This document shows positions 26,613 to 35,271 of a stretch of 64,000 bases of DNA, piece by piece (the first letter of the stretch is position 1; the number at the start of each line of letters is the position of its first letter). This DNA comes from Ruicaihuangia caeni (GTDB lineage: Bacteria; Actinomycetota; Actinomycetes; Actinomycetales; Microbacteriaceae), in the NCBI RefSeq assembly GCF_029952955.1, contig NZ_JASATX010000003.1:1-64000 (forward strand), written 5' to 3'. Position numbers and translations under genes: made by a program. The notes below the pieces were generated by a model that saw nothing but the letters and a program-made list of their open reading frames with translations, did no database searches and was not told the origin of the DNA.

Positions 26613-28100
26613 TCAGCCGTTGCTGCCCGGGCCTCCGCCCTGCCCATTCCCCCGGTTCTGTCCGGGAACCTTATCGGCGTTCTCCGAGCGGTTCTGCTTG
26701 GCTTCCTTGGCGGGGCCTTCTTGCTCGGCTTGCTTCCGAGCCTCCTCCGCCTGCTTCTCCGCTTCGCGCTGTCGTTTCTCTGCGGCGTTCTGCTCCGCCT
26801 TGTCGGCAGCCTGGCCTTCTGCGTCAGAGTTCGTCGACTCGGTGCCGATGGGAGTGACTACCGGTGCGGGTTCCGCCCCTCCGGCATCCGTCCCTGCTTC
26901 AGGGGCAGGCTCGGACGGCTCGGTGATGGCCGTCTGGTCGAGCTTCTGCGACCCATCGCTCACGGCTCCGGCGGTCAGCATGCCCGTGATGGCGAGGAGG
27001 CTCGCGGATGCAGCCGCGACCGCCCCGGCGATGACGCGCTGGCGCCTGTTGGCGCTCCCCCGAGACGCGACCAGGGGCACGACGTTCCCATCGGCGACGA
27101 ACGGCCGGGTCGGAGGATCGGTCGACACCGTCGCGGGGCCGGGGTCAGCGGTCGTCATGGCCACAGCAGCAGTCGGAACGGCGGCGAGAGGAAGCGCCGC
27201 CGGCACGCGAGACCGAGGTTCTTCGGCTGCGCCGGGGGCGCCCTTGAGCTTCGCTGCCGAAAGCGCCACGTCCAGTGCGGTGGGTCGCAGTGACGGATCC
27301 GTGCTGGTCATGCGACGCAGCAGGTCGCCCCACTCGGGTCCGACCGATTCGGGGACTGCGGGAGGGTTCACCAAGCGAGCAAGCGCGACTTCGAGGCCTT
27401 CACCAGGAGCATGTGCCGGTTCCCCGGTGAGAGCCTCGATGAGTACGAGCCCGAGCGAGTAGATGTCGACGGCCGGAGTCGCGTCGTCGCCACGCAATTG
27501 CTCGGGGGCGAGATAGGCGGCCGTTCCGATCACGACTCCAGGAGAGGTCTGCTGCACCGAATCGATGAGGCGCGCGATGCCGAAGTCGGCGAGCTTCGCG
27601 CGGTAGTGACTTCCAGGGAGGTGCGGAGGCGCCATCAGCACGTTCGAGGGCTTGACGTCGCGGTGCACGATGCCCGCGGTGTGCACCACGTGCAGTGCCT
27701 CAGCGAGTTCGATCGCCAACTGAGCGACGTCGTCGCTCGCCATGGCGCCCCCGGCCAGGTGAGCGCGCAGCGTGGGACCGTCCACGAACTCCATCACCAG
27801 GTACTCAGGAGCGCCGGGTTCGAGGCATGCGTCGAAGAGCGTGACGAGCGAGGAGTGGTTGAGCGAGGCGAGCACGGTCATCTCGCCCCGGGCTCGTCCG
27901 GGCGTGGCCGACGAATCCGCGGAGGAGTCGACACCTTCGCGCACGAGCTTGATGGCGACGGTGCGGCCGAGCATCACGTCCTCCGCCCGGTACACGCTCG
28001 CCATTCCGCCTTGCCCGACGCACTCGCCGAGCCTGTAGCGACCACCGAGCAGGGACTCTGCGGACGGCGACTCGGTGGAGGTTGTCTCCAGGGCCTGCAT
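26613..28100 (-). CDS. Serine/threonine protein kinase (PknB-like), membrane anchored
   Basis: 495 residues. Kinase domain about 20-285: GQGGMASVYRA glycine loop, VAIKL lysine, HRDVKPSN catalytic loop, DFGIAR, TAAYLAPEQL activation segment. A Pro/Ala/Thr linker leads to one transmembrane helix (about 375-400), then an acidic part and a charged Lys/Glu/Ala/Gln-rich coiled coil (about 440-480) outside the cell instead of PASTA repeats, ending in a Gly/Asn tail. ATG at 28100 has GAGGA upstream; longer in-frame starts enter non-coding DNA. Coiled-coil sensor in place of PASTA suggests a signal other than peptidoglycan fragments. Confidence 0.9.
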   Translation of the reverse strand: MQALETTSTESPSAESLLGGRYRLGECVGQGGMASVYRAEDVMLGRTVAIKLVREGVDSSADSSATPGRARGEMTVLASLNHSSLVTLFDACLEPGAPEYLVMEFVDGPTLRAHLAGGAMASDDVAQLAIELAEALHVVHTAGIVHRDVKPSNVLMAPPHLPGSHYRAKLADFGIARLIDSVQQTSPGVVIGTAAYLAPEQLRGDDATPAVDIYSLGLVLIEALTGEPAHAPGEGLEVALARLVNPPAVPESVGPEWGDLLRRMTSTDPSLRPTALDVALSAAKLKGAPGAAEEPRSRVPAALPLAAVPTAAVAMTTADPGPATVSTDPPTRPFVADGNVVPLVASRGSANRRQRVIAGAVAAASASLLAITGMLTAGAVSDGSQKLDQTAITEPSEPAPEAGTDAGGAEPAPVVTPIGTESTNSDAEGQAADKAEQNAAEKRQREAEKQAEEARKQAEQEGPAKEAKQNRSENADKVPGQNRGNGQGGGPGSNG

Positions 28101-28192
28101 ACTGTCCTCCTCGGCCGCGCTAGAGAATCGCGACCGGCTTCGACGGTAACCCCGAGTGGCCCCCCTGCCCACCCTCTCTGACCCGAAATTCA

Positions 28193-28217
28193 GAACGCTC
28201 GTTCTACCTGAGCGTTC
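28193..28217. promoter_or_regulatory. 8-bp inverted repeat containing a GAAC-N4-GTTC box
   Basis: GAACGCTC (28193-28200) and GAGCGTTC (28210-28217) are perfect complements across nine bases. Within it GAAC-GCTC-GTTC (28193-28204) matches the core of Gram-positive LexA boxes. It lies 93 bp before the kinase start and about 100 bp after the TraR-like stop, so it could be an operator or a terminator. Nothing else is evident in 28101-28315. Confidence 0.35.
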
Positions 28218-28315
28218 GCCGACGGAAACTGTCGCGCTGCCTGGGCATTCAGGCTGTTCGCAGCGCCTCTGAGACGGGTGTACTGCCTGAGTTGAACCGG
28301 ATCGGCGCGTGAGGG

Positions 28316-28684
28316 TCACCGGCTGGTGGCTGCGAGTTGGGCGCAGTCGATGCAGAGTTCGGCGGTGGGTCGCGCTTCGAGCCTGCCCGGTGCGATCGGG
28401 CCTCCACAGCGCCGGCAGACGCCATAGGTGCCCTCCTCGACTCGCCGAACCGCCTCGTCAAGACCGTGCAGATCAGCGCGGGCAGTCTCGACCAGCGCCG
28501 TGACTCGCGACCACTCGTGCGACATGGTCGGCCCTTCGGGGTCATGCTCATCGTCGGCCGAGCCATCAGCGCGCGACGAACGGATCGTCTCGAGCTCGCG
28601 CTCGAGCTGCTGGAGGAACACCACGGCGTCCTGGCGCATCGCCACGAGCCGCTCGCTCAACTGGTCGAGCTCTACAGCATCCAT
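28316..28684 (-). CDS. TraR/DksA-family C4 zinc-finger protein
   Basis: 122 residues: an N-terminal coiled coil (about 1-75) followed by a zinc finger CRRCGGPI...CIDC near 92-113, the arrangement of DksA/TraR proteins that enter the RNA polymerase secondary channel. ATG at 28684 lies six bases after a TAGCGT box (28691-28696), so the message is probably leaderless. Target promoters unknown. Confidence 0.88.
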   Translation of the reverse strand: MDAVELDQLSERLVAMRQDAVVFLQQLERELETIRSSRADGSADDEHDPEGPTMSHEWSRVTALVETARADLHGLDEAVRRVEEGTYGVCRRCGGPIAPGRLEARPTAELCIDCAQLAATSR

Positions 28685-28794
28685 TCGTCCACGCTATGCC
28701 GCGCCCCCAGCTTCCGCGAGCCGGTACGAGCGCGGGTGCACGGCCGGGACCTGTCGACAGCAGACGCGCGACCCGAGCGCATCGCGGCCCGACG

Positions 28795-29439
28795 CTACTC
28801 GAGCCCCGCCTCACGGGCGAGCGCTGCCGCCTCCCCGCGATCCCGCACCTGCAGCTTGGCGAAGATGTTCGAGACGGTATTGCGCACCGTCTTCGGCGCG
28901 AGGTAGAGCAGTTCCGCGATCTGCGAATTCGTACGCCCGGCCGCCAGGTGCTGCAGCACCTCGCGTTCGCGCTCGGTGAGCTGCGGGAACGACTCTGCGA
29001 ACGGGGTGGCCGACCGGCGAGCGAAGTACTCACCGACCCGAGAGGCGAGCCGCCCGCCGAGCACCGCATCGCCCGCGGCCACCGCACGGATGGCCCTGGC
29101 CACGTCGGCCTGGCCCGCGCCCTTGAGCACGTACCCCCTGGCGCCCGCGCGCATGGCTTCAGCGACGGTGCCGTCGTCCTCCGACATCGTGAGCATGAGG
29201 ATGCCGGCATCCGGCTGCCGCTCGATGATGCGTCTCGTCGCCTCGATGCCGTCCATGACCGGCATCTGCACGTCCATCACCACGACGTCGGGCCGTTCGG
29301 CGAGCGCCGCTTGCACCGCTTCGGCGCCATCCGCCGCGGTCGCGACGACCCGAAGGTCGCCGATCGAGGTCAGCAGCGCCGCGAGCCCTTCCCGGTACAC
29401 CGGGTGGTCGTCGGCGATGACGACGGTGATCTCAGCCAT
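28795..29439 (-). CDS. NarL/LuxR-family response regulator
   Basis: 214 residues. Receiver domain 1-120: VIADDHPV, phospho-acceptor Asp in VVMDVQMPVMDG, and the Lys of YVLKGA; LuxR-type helix-turn-helix about 150-210 (LTEREREVLQHLAAGRTNSQIAELL). Overlaps the upstream kinase gene by eight bases; the two form one transcript and one signalling pair. A repeated TGTCCC motif upstream of the pair is a candidate binding site. Confidence 0.93.
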   Translation of the reverse strand: MAEITVVIADDHPVYREGLAALLTSIGDLRVVATAADGAEAVQAALAERPDVVVMDVQMPVMDGIEATRRIIERQPDAGILMLTMSEDDGTVAEAMRAGARGYVLKGAGQADVARAIRAVAAGDAVLGGRLASRVGEYFARRSATPFAESFPQLTEREREVLQHLAAGRTNSQIAELLYLAPKTVRNTVSNIFAKLQVRDRGEAAALAREAGLE

Positions 29440-31519
29440 TCCGGTGCTCTCCGGGGTCGCTCACGGCCGCGCCGCCGATCGGCCAGCTCGCGCGCACGAT
29501 CGTACCGCCGCCGTCGCGTTCGAGCAGTTGCACCGAACCGCCGAGTTCCTCAGTGCGCTCATGCATCGAACGGATGCCGACCCCGGCGACCGTATCGAGC
29601 GGAACGCCGATGCCGTCGTCGCTCACCTCGAGCGCGAACTGCCGGTCGTCTCCGCGCAATTCGACGCGCAAGTGCTGCGCTCGGGCGTGACGCCCGGCGT
29701 TCGTGAGCGCCTCGGCAGCCACTCGATAGGCGGCGACCTCGACCGCGGGGGGAAGCGCCGCCGGCATCCGCTCGATTGAGAGCTCGGCCCTCAGCCGTTC
29801 GCAGAGCTGCTGCAGTGCTCGCTCGAACCCGAGGTCGTCGAGGGCGGGGGGACGCAGATCATGACTCACCCGGCGGATCTCGCCGATGCTCTCGGAGAGC
29901 TCGGAACTCGCCGCCTCGAGCAGCACGGCCGCACCCTCGGGGTCACGCCCCAGCAGATTGCGCGCCGCGTCGAGCCGGAGTCCCACCGCGGCGAGCGCTG
30001 GCCCGAGGCCGTCGTGCAGGTCGCGCCGAATGCGACGGCGCTCCTCCTCGCGCGCAAGCACCAGCTTCTCGCGGATGCTCTGCAGCTCGCGGCTCACCGC
30101 GTCGAAGCGCACCGCCGCTGCGGCCTGCCGCACGAGGTCGGCGAGCAGGCGCTCGTCTCGCGACGACATGCGGGTGCTGCGTCTGCCGGCCGCGAGTTCG
30201 AGTGTGCCGATGGTCTCACCGCGATACATGAGCGGCATGGTGCGCGCGGTGTCGGTGCGCACGCCGTCTTCGGCGAGCAGCATCCCGCCGTCCGGTCGTT
30301 CGATGCGCACCGCCGCGTACGGCGAGGCGAATGCCTTGCGCACCGCACGGGCGATGTGCGACAGCTGATCGTCGGGCTCGTCGCTGCGCTCGAGGCGCTG
30401 CGCGAGGGCGGAGACGACGCCGTAGGGGTCTCCCCTCCGGCCGTTCACCATGCGGTTCACCAAGCCCAGCAGCCGCTCGCGCAACGGCGCGTAGACGATC
30501 AGCACTGCGATCATCGCGACGATCGCGAGTGTGCTGTCATCCGCCAATCCGCCTGCCAGCATCACCAGTGCGAGGTCGACCACGATCACCGCCGCGACGA
30601 GCACGGCATAGACGATGCTCCAGCCGATGACCCGGTCGATCGCCCCGAGCTTGGACCCGGTGATCGATGCCACCAGCGCCCAGCACACCGCTGCCGTCGT
30701 GAGGGTGAGCACCGCCTGCGCCAAGTCGTACGGCAGCACAGTGACGCCGAGGATGAAGCCAAGGCTGAACACACTCCCTGACCACGCCAACCAGCGCAGC
30801 TGCCGCCGCCTCACCTCGTCGGCGCCGGCCGACCTCGCGATCACCACGATCGCGGCGAGCGCCAGCGCGCCGATCATCGCGGGCACGACCAATCGCAGGA
30901 GGATCAGCCACCCGCCCGGCGGCAACTGCACCCCCCAGTCGAAGTCGATCCAGGGCCGCACCCGCGAATCGGGAGCCCCGAAGCGGTGACTCGACTGGCC
31001 GAAAGGCGCCGTCACGAGCATCAGGGCCAGAAATGCCATGAGCGCAAGGCTCACGAGTGCGAGCGCCTTCCAGACGCGTCGTCTGGGAAGTCGCCCGTCA
31101 GGGAACAGCACGAGCACGAGCGGCACGGCGAACATCGCAATGCCCGAGCACCGCTGCACCAGCCACAGCGCGGCAGCGACGAGAGGCAGTTCGGGCGACC
31201 CCGTCGCCGCCACGTTCACCCACCCCGCGCTCAGCCCGACGAGCAGTTGTCCGAAACCGAACACGAGGAGGATGACCGCGATCGGATGCCGGGGCATCCG
31301 ACCCGCCATCAGCGCACCCGCCGAGGCGAGGCATCCGCCCGGGAGTGCGAGCGTCCATGCCGGAGCCACCGGCGGGTTCTCGCCGCGGGCGGCGACGAGC
31401 AGGTCGAGCGCCACTGCTGCAGCGGCGAGCGCCACCGCGAAGGAGAGCGTGACCGACATCGCCACCGGCGAGGCCCGCAACACCCTGGCCCCGGTCGCCG
31501 CGCCGACGGTCACTGACAT
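29432..31519 (-). CDS. Sensor histidine kinase with GAF-like domain
   Basis: 695 residues. About ten hydrophobic helices in residues 15-345, a GAF-like region about 360-465, then a HisKA_3 helix with EEERRRIRRDLHDGLGP (His near 495) and a HATPase domain (AEALTNAGRHA; DDGIGV; GIRSMHERTEELGG) to the end. ATG at 31519 gives a natural hydrophobic N-terminus; the in-frame extension to 31708 would cross the divergent gene. Partner of the regulator at 28795. Domain order resembles LiaS/DesK-type kinases with a large membrane sensor. Confidence 0.9.
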   Translation of the reverse strand: MSVTVGAATGARVLRASPVAMSVTLSFAVALAAAAVALDLLVAARGENPPVAPAWTLALPGGCLASAGALMAGRMPRHPIAVILLVFGFGQLLVGLSAGWVNVAATGSPELPLVAAALWLVQRCSGIAMFAVPLVLVLFPDGRLPRRRVWKALALVSLALMAFLALMLVTAPFGQSSHRFGAPDSRVRPWIDFDWGVQLPPGGWLILLRLVVPAMIGALALAAIVVIARSAGADEVRRRQLRWLAWSGSVFSLGFILGVTVLPYDLAQAVLTLTTAAVCWALVASITGSKLGAIDRVIGWSIVYAVLVAAVIVVDLALVMLAGGLADDSTLAIVAMIAVLIVYAPLRERLLGLVNRMVNGRRGDPYGVVSALAQRLERSDEPDDQLSHIARAVRKAFASPYAAVRIERPDGGMLLAEDGVRTDTARTMPLMYRGETIGTLELAAGRRSTRMSSRDERLLADLVRQAAAAVRFDAVSRELQSIREKLVLAREEERRRIRRDLHDGLGPALAAVGLRLDAARNLLGRDPEGAAVLLEAASSELSESIGEIRRVSHDLRPPALDDLGFERALQQLCERLRAELSIERMPAALPPAVEVAAYRVAAEALTNAGRHARAQHLRVELRGDDRQFALEVSDDGIGVPLDTVAGVGIRSMHERTEELGGSVQLLERDGGGTIVRASWPIGGAAVSDPGEHRNG

Positions 31520-31562
31520 GTGCTCATCGTCGCAGGCCGGACGGCCGCTGTCAGCGGGCAAT

Positions 31563-31593
31563 TGTCCCGACCCTGTCCCGTTCTGCGGGGACA
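31563..31593. promoter_or_regulatory. TGTCCC repeat array between divergent genes
   Basis: TGTCCC occurs at 31563-31568 and 31574-31579 (11 bp apart) and its inverse GGGACA at 31588-31593. The array lies 44 bp before the kinase start and about 100 bp before the membrane-protein start. The spacing of one helical turn suits a dimeric LuxR-type regulator, presumably the one encoded at 28795. Inferred only. Confidence 0.4.
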
Positions 31594-31691
31594 TCGTGCC
31601 GCTGAAGGCATGGCGCGCCGTCACTGTCCGCCCGGGACGCATGGCCGCGATCGTGGCATCAGTTGGAACCACCTCGACCGATTGGAGCACC

Positions 31692-32327
31692 ATGAACACC
31701 AGCACCATCCCTCGCGCCGCACGTACCGATGTGCCGGCGCATAGTGAACCGAAGGCGCCTCAGCAGCGCCAAGCCGTGCGGGCCGGGGGCCTCGCGATCA
31801 CCGCGCTCGTCGTCGTCTTCGGAGTGCTCGTCGCGCTTCCGTGGCCGGAGGGCGAGCGCTATTCGCTGACCGGTGCGTTGGCGGCGATCGCCCTCGAGCT
31901 CGCGATCGTCGGCGTGCTGCTCATCGTCACGCTTGCAGGCGGCGTGGGCCGAAGCAGCGGCTGGCGAGCGATGGGCGCCGTGGCGATCGTGCTGAGCCTC
32001 GGCACGATGGCCACCAGCATCACGCACGCGATCGCCCCGAGCGAGACGAGCCTCACCGTGTCGAACACCGCGATGTTCGTCACGGCGGCCGCGACGTTCG
32101 CCGTCGCGCTGAGGGTGGCGCTGAACGGATCGTGGCGCGGCGCGGCGCGGGCGCTGCCGCTGGTCGCGGCATCCTGGCCGCTGATCCCCTTCATCGTCAC
32201 CGTGCTCGAACAGGGCGACCAGCCGCTGGCGTGGCCTGCGTACATGACGTTCATGACGCTCAGCCACCTGGCGATCGGGCTCACGTTCGCGATCTCGCCC
32301 CAACTGACGGAGCGCGCACGCCGGTGA
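31692..32327 (+). CDS. Small multi-pass membrane protein, unrecognised
   Basis: 211 residues that I do not assign to a family. A charged 35-residue N-terminus is followed by five or six hydrophobic helices (about 38-60, 68-90, 97-118, 125-147, 155-175, 182-202). ATG at 31692 follows GGAG by five bases. Divergent from the kinase/regulator pair and sharing the TGTCCC array, so it may be the main target of that pair, as small membrane proteins often are. Confidence 0.7.
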   Translation: MNTSTIPRAARTDVPAHSEPKAPQQRQAVRAGGLAITALVVVFGVLVALPWPEGERYSLTGALAAIALELAIVGVLLIVTLAGGVGRSSGWRAMGAVAIVLSLGTMATSITHAIAPSETSLTVSNTAMFVTAAATFAVALRVALNGSWRGAARALPLVAASWPLIPFIVTVLEQGDQPLAWPAYMTFMTLSHLAIGLTFAISPQLTERARR

Positions 32328-32477
32328 CGGGGTGCGGTGAGGCTGCGGCCGCGACCGCATCCGGCGCAGCAGCCGCTCGCGCCGCCATCGGGCCGCGAGC
32401 ACGACGACATCGGTCCGGTGAGCCCATTCAGGGCCGCCGGACCGATGTCGTTATGGATGCCGCGCGACGCCTTTGCG

Positions 32478-33758
32478 CTACGCCGCTTGAGGAGCGCGCT
32501 CCTCGAGCCCCCAGGGCTGACCGTAGCCGCCCTCCTCGACGGGCTTCGCCATGAGTTCGAGGAACGGTGCAGCGTCGAACGCCTCAGGGCCGACGACGCC
32601 CACGCCGTGCCAGACACCGGTGGCCAGCAGCTCGAGGGCGATCACAGGATTCATCGCGGTCTGCCACACGACGCATTGCGCGCCATACTCGGCCATCGTC
32701 CACTCGTTGTCGCTGACGTGATAGAGGTAGACCTCGCGCGGCTCGCCGTCTTTGCCGAGGCCGGTGACCCAGACTCCCGCACAGGTCTTGCCCGTCATCA
32801 TCGGGCCGATCGTGGCCGGGTCGGGCAGTGCTGCGGCGACCACATCACGCGGCGCCACTTCGACCGGGCCGTTCGCGGAACGCACGCGGATCGGCGTGGT
32901 GGAGTCGAGTCCGAGCTGGTTGAGGGTCTTCAGGATGCCGATGAACTCGTCGCCCAGCCCGTACTTGAACGTCACGCGCTGCGCGTCGAGGTACCGCGGC
33001 ATGAGCATGACCTCTTCATGCTCGACGTTGACGCACTCGACCGGCCCGATGCCCTCGGGGAAGTCGAACACCTCCGGCTCGGAGAAGGGTTCGGTCGTGT
33101 ACCAGCCGCGGTCCTTCTCCCACACCACCGGCGGGTTCAAGCATTCTTCGATCGTGGTCCAGATGCTGAACGAGGGGGCGAACAGTTCGTTCCCGGCGCT
33201 GTCGCGCACGACGAGGTTCGCGCCGTCGCGAGTGCCGAGCTCGTACACCTCGCTGAACAGATGGTCGACGGCGTACCGGGCGAAGACATCGCTCAGCCCG
33301 GGCTCAACGCCCATGCCCACAAGCGCCAGCCGCCCGGCGGCCTGCCAGTCGGGCGCCTGCGCGAACTGATCGTCGCCGAGCTTCACCCCGGGCTGCTCGT
33401 ACGGCGCGGTCGGGTGCGGTTCCGACAGGCTCATCGCCATGTCGAGGTAGTCGGCGCCGCCATCCAACGCGCCGGTGAACACCGAGGGCACGAACTTCGG
33501 CTCGACCGCGTTCATGACGTGCGTGATGCGGTGCTCGCGCACGAGCGCCGTGACGCTCGCCGGGTCGCCGGCATCCACCCTGGCCGCGATGAAGCGCGAG
33601 CCCTGATCGCCATGGCGCTCGGTGAGCCAGGCGATCGTTTGCTCGGCTCGCTCCGGGTCGTAGTCGCTCACGACCATGGTCTCGAAGAAGTTGCGCCGTG
33701 CGGCGATCTTCGCGATCGCATTGCCGACGCCGCCGGCACCCACTAGCAGGATTCGCAT
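32478..33758 (-). CDS. Saccharopine dehydrogenase-family protein
   Basis: 426 residues. Rossmann NAD(P) motif LLVGAGGVGNA at 4-14 followed by the saccharopine-dehydrogenase fold (VMNAVEPKFVPSVF; GMGVEPGLSDVFARY). ATG at 33758 sits six bases after a TACGGT box (33765-33770), so probably leaderless. The family includes saccharopine dehydrogenase, lysine dehydrogenase and carboxynorspermidine synthase; the sequence alone does not separate these and there is no pathway partner next to it. Confidence 0.8.
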   Translation of the reverse strand: MRILLVGAGGVGNAIAKIAARRNFFETMVVSDYDPERAEQTIAWLTERHGDQGSRFIAARVDAGDPASVTALVREHRITHVMNAVEPKFVPSVFTGALDGGADYLDMAMSLSEPHPTAPYEQPGVKLGDDQFAQAPDWQAAGRLALVGMGVEPGLSDVFARYAVDHLFSEVYELGTRDGANLVVRDSAGNELFAPSFSIWTTIEECLNPPVVWEKDRGWYTTEPFSEPEVFDFPEGIGPVECVNVEHEEVMLMPRYLDAQRVTFKYGLGDEFIGILKTLNQLGLDSTTPIRVRSANGPVEVAPRDVVAAALPDPATIGPMMTGKTCAGVWVTGLGKDGEPREVYLYHVSDNEWTMAEYGAQCVVWQTAMNPVIALELLATGVWHGVGVVGPEAFDAAPFLELMAKPVEEGGYGQPWGLEERAPQAA

Positions 33759-33780
33759 GCCCTGACCGTAGCGGCGTCAT

Positions 33781-33804
33781 CGGCCTCGCACCAGAGCGAG
33801 GCCG
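33781..33804. terminator. 9-bp perfect hairpin upstream of the dehydrogenase
   Basis: CGGCCTCGC (33781-33789) and GCGAGGCCG (33796-33804) around ACCAGA. It ends the metB side of the 241-bp gap on the minus strand and just precedes the dehydrogenase promoter box. No T-run follows, so terminator activity is uncertain. Confidence 0.45.
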
Positions 33805-33822
33805 TCAGAGCCGGTAGCCGGA

Positions 33823-33999
33823 TGCGCCGCCGGAGCCGTCTCGGCGCCGGTCGTCAGAGGCGCCGCCGGAGCCGGTCGTCAGGCGCCGCCGGAGCCGGTC
33901 GTCGGAGGCGCCGCCGGAGCCGTTCGTCAGAGCCGGTCGAGCGCCGGCCGAGAGCCGGCCGTTAGAGCCGGTCGTCAGAGGCGCCGCCGGCGCCCGTCG
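33823..33999. repeat. Degenerate ~24-bp tandem repeat after metB
   Basis: The unit GGCGCCGCCGGAGCC followed by GGTCGTCAG recurs at about 33859, 33882 and 33907 with partial units on both sides (for example near 33824, 33950 and 33980). Extremely GC-rich, self-complementary, and fills the gap up to the metB stop. No gene is visible. Confidence 0.75.
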
Positions 34000-35169
34000 T
34001 CAGAGCCGGTCAAGCGCCTCTGTCAGATCAGCGAGCAGGTCGTCGACCGACTCGATGCCCACCGACAGACGTACCACGTTCTCGGGCACGGCGAGCTCGG
34101 TGCCCTTGACCGACGCGTGCGTCATCTCGCTCGGGTAGCCGATGAGCGACTCGACGCCGCCGAGCGACTCCGCCAGCTGGAACAGCGTCGTGCTCTCAGC
34201 GAGCTTGCGCGCGGCATCACTGCCACCACGCACGGCCAGCGACAGCATCCCGCCGAAACCGTGCATCTGCTTCGCGGCGATCGCGTGACCCGGGTGATCA
34301 GGGAGGCCGGGGTAGTAGACCCGTTCGATCTTCGGATGCCGCTGCACTGCCTCGGCGATGGTGCCGGCGTTCGCGCTGTGCCGGTCCATGCGCACCGGAA
34401 GCGTCTTGATGCCGCGCACGGTCAGCCACGCCTCCATCGGCGACGAGACCGCTCCCGCACCGAACTGCTGGAAACCGACCTTGGCGGCGAGTTCATCGTC
34501 ATCGAGCACCACCGCCCCGCCGAGCACGTCGGAGTGCCCGCCGAGGTACTTCGTCGTCGAGTGCACCACCACATCGGCGCCGAACGACATGGGTCGTTGC
34601 AGGTAGGGCGATGCGAAAGTGTTGTCGACGACGACCAGAGCGCCCGCTTCGTGGCCGATCGCGGCGAGCGCGGCGATGTCGGTGATCTTCATCAGCGGGT
34701 TGCTGGGGGTCTCGAGCCACAGCACGCGAGTCTCGGGCCGGATCGCGTCGCGCACGGCGTCGGCATCCGACATCTCGACCGTCGAGAGCCCCACTCCCCA
34801 CGGCACGTGCACGCGGTTCACGAGGCGGTGAGTGCCGCCGTAGACGTCATTGCCCATGAGCACGTGGTCGCCCGGCTTCAGCACCGCGCGGAGCAGCGCG
34901 TCTTCTGCCGCGAGGCCCGAGGCGAAGCTGAATGCGTGCTTGGCGCCCTCGAGCGAGGCGAGCATCGTCTGCAACGAATCGCGCGTCGGGTTTCCGCCAC
35001 GCGCATACTCGTACCCGCCGCGGAACCCGCCGATGCCGTCTTGCACGAACGTCGACGACATGTAGATCGGCGGCACCACGGCGCCGGTGGTGGGGTCGAA
35101 GGCCTGGCCGGCGTGGATCGCGCGGGTGTTGAAGTCGTAGCCGTCGAGGCGGTCGGTGTGGTGAGTCAT
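34000..35169 (-). CDS. metB: Cystathionine gamma-synthase
   Basis: 389 residues of the Cys/Met-metabolism PLP family. Schiff-base Lys in HSTTKYLGGHSDV (about 205); PLP phosphate contacts YEYARGGNPTR (about 55) and FASGLAA (about 83); the C-terminal ESLGGVESLIGYPSEMTHASV block is typical of gamma-synthase/gamma-lyase. GAGAAGGG precedes the ATG. It follows cystathionine beta-synthase by 102 bp on the same strand, so the pair could run reverse transsulfuration if this enzyme acts as a gamma-lyase; the name metB follows actinobacterial practice. Confidence 0.9.
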   Translation of the reverse strand: MTHHTDRLDGYDFNTRAIHAGQAFDPTTGAVVPPIYMSSTFVQDGIGGFRGGYEYARGGNPTRDSLQTMLASLEGAKHAFSFASGLAAEDALLRAVLKPGDHVLMGNDVYGGTHRLVNRVHVPWGVGLSTVEMSDADAVRDAIRPETRVLWLETPSNPLMKITDIAALAAIGHEAGALVVVDNTFASPYLQRPMSFGADVVVHSTTKYLGGHSDVLGGAVVLDDDELAAKVGFQQFGAGAVSSPMEAWLTVRGIKTLPVRMDRHSANAGTIAEAVQRHPKIERVYYPGLPDHPGHAIAAKQMHGFGGMLSLAVRGGSDAARKLAESTTLFQLAESLGGVESLIGYPSEMTHASVKGTELAVPENVVRLSVGIESVDDLLADLTEALDRL

Positions 35170-35271
35170 CTCAGAACCCTTCTCCGTTGAATCGGATGCC
35201 GTCGCTCCGCCTGTGGTCTGAAGCCAGGCGGGCGGGCGCTCAGCGAGCCGCGATGGGGATGCGCCTGTCGA

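Noticed and set aside
33823-33999. CRISPR array
   Set aside because: Units are adjacent and degenerate with no unique spacers, and no cas genes are in the window; same for 37042-37092.
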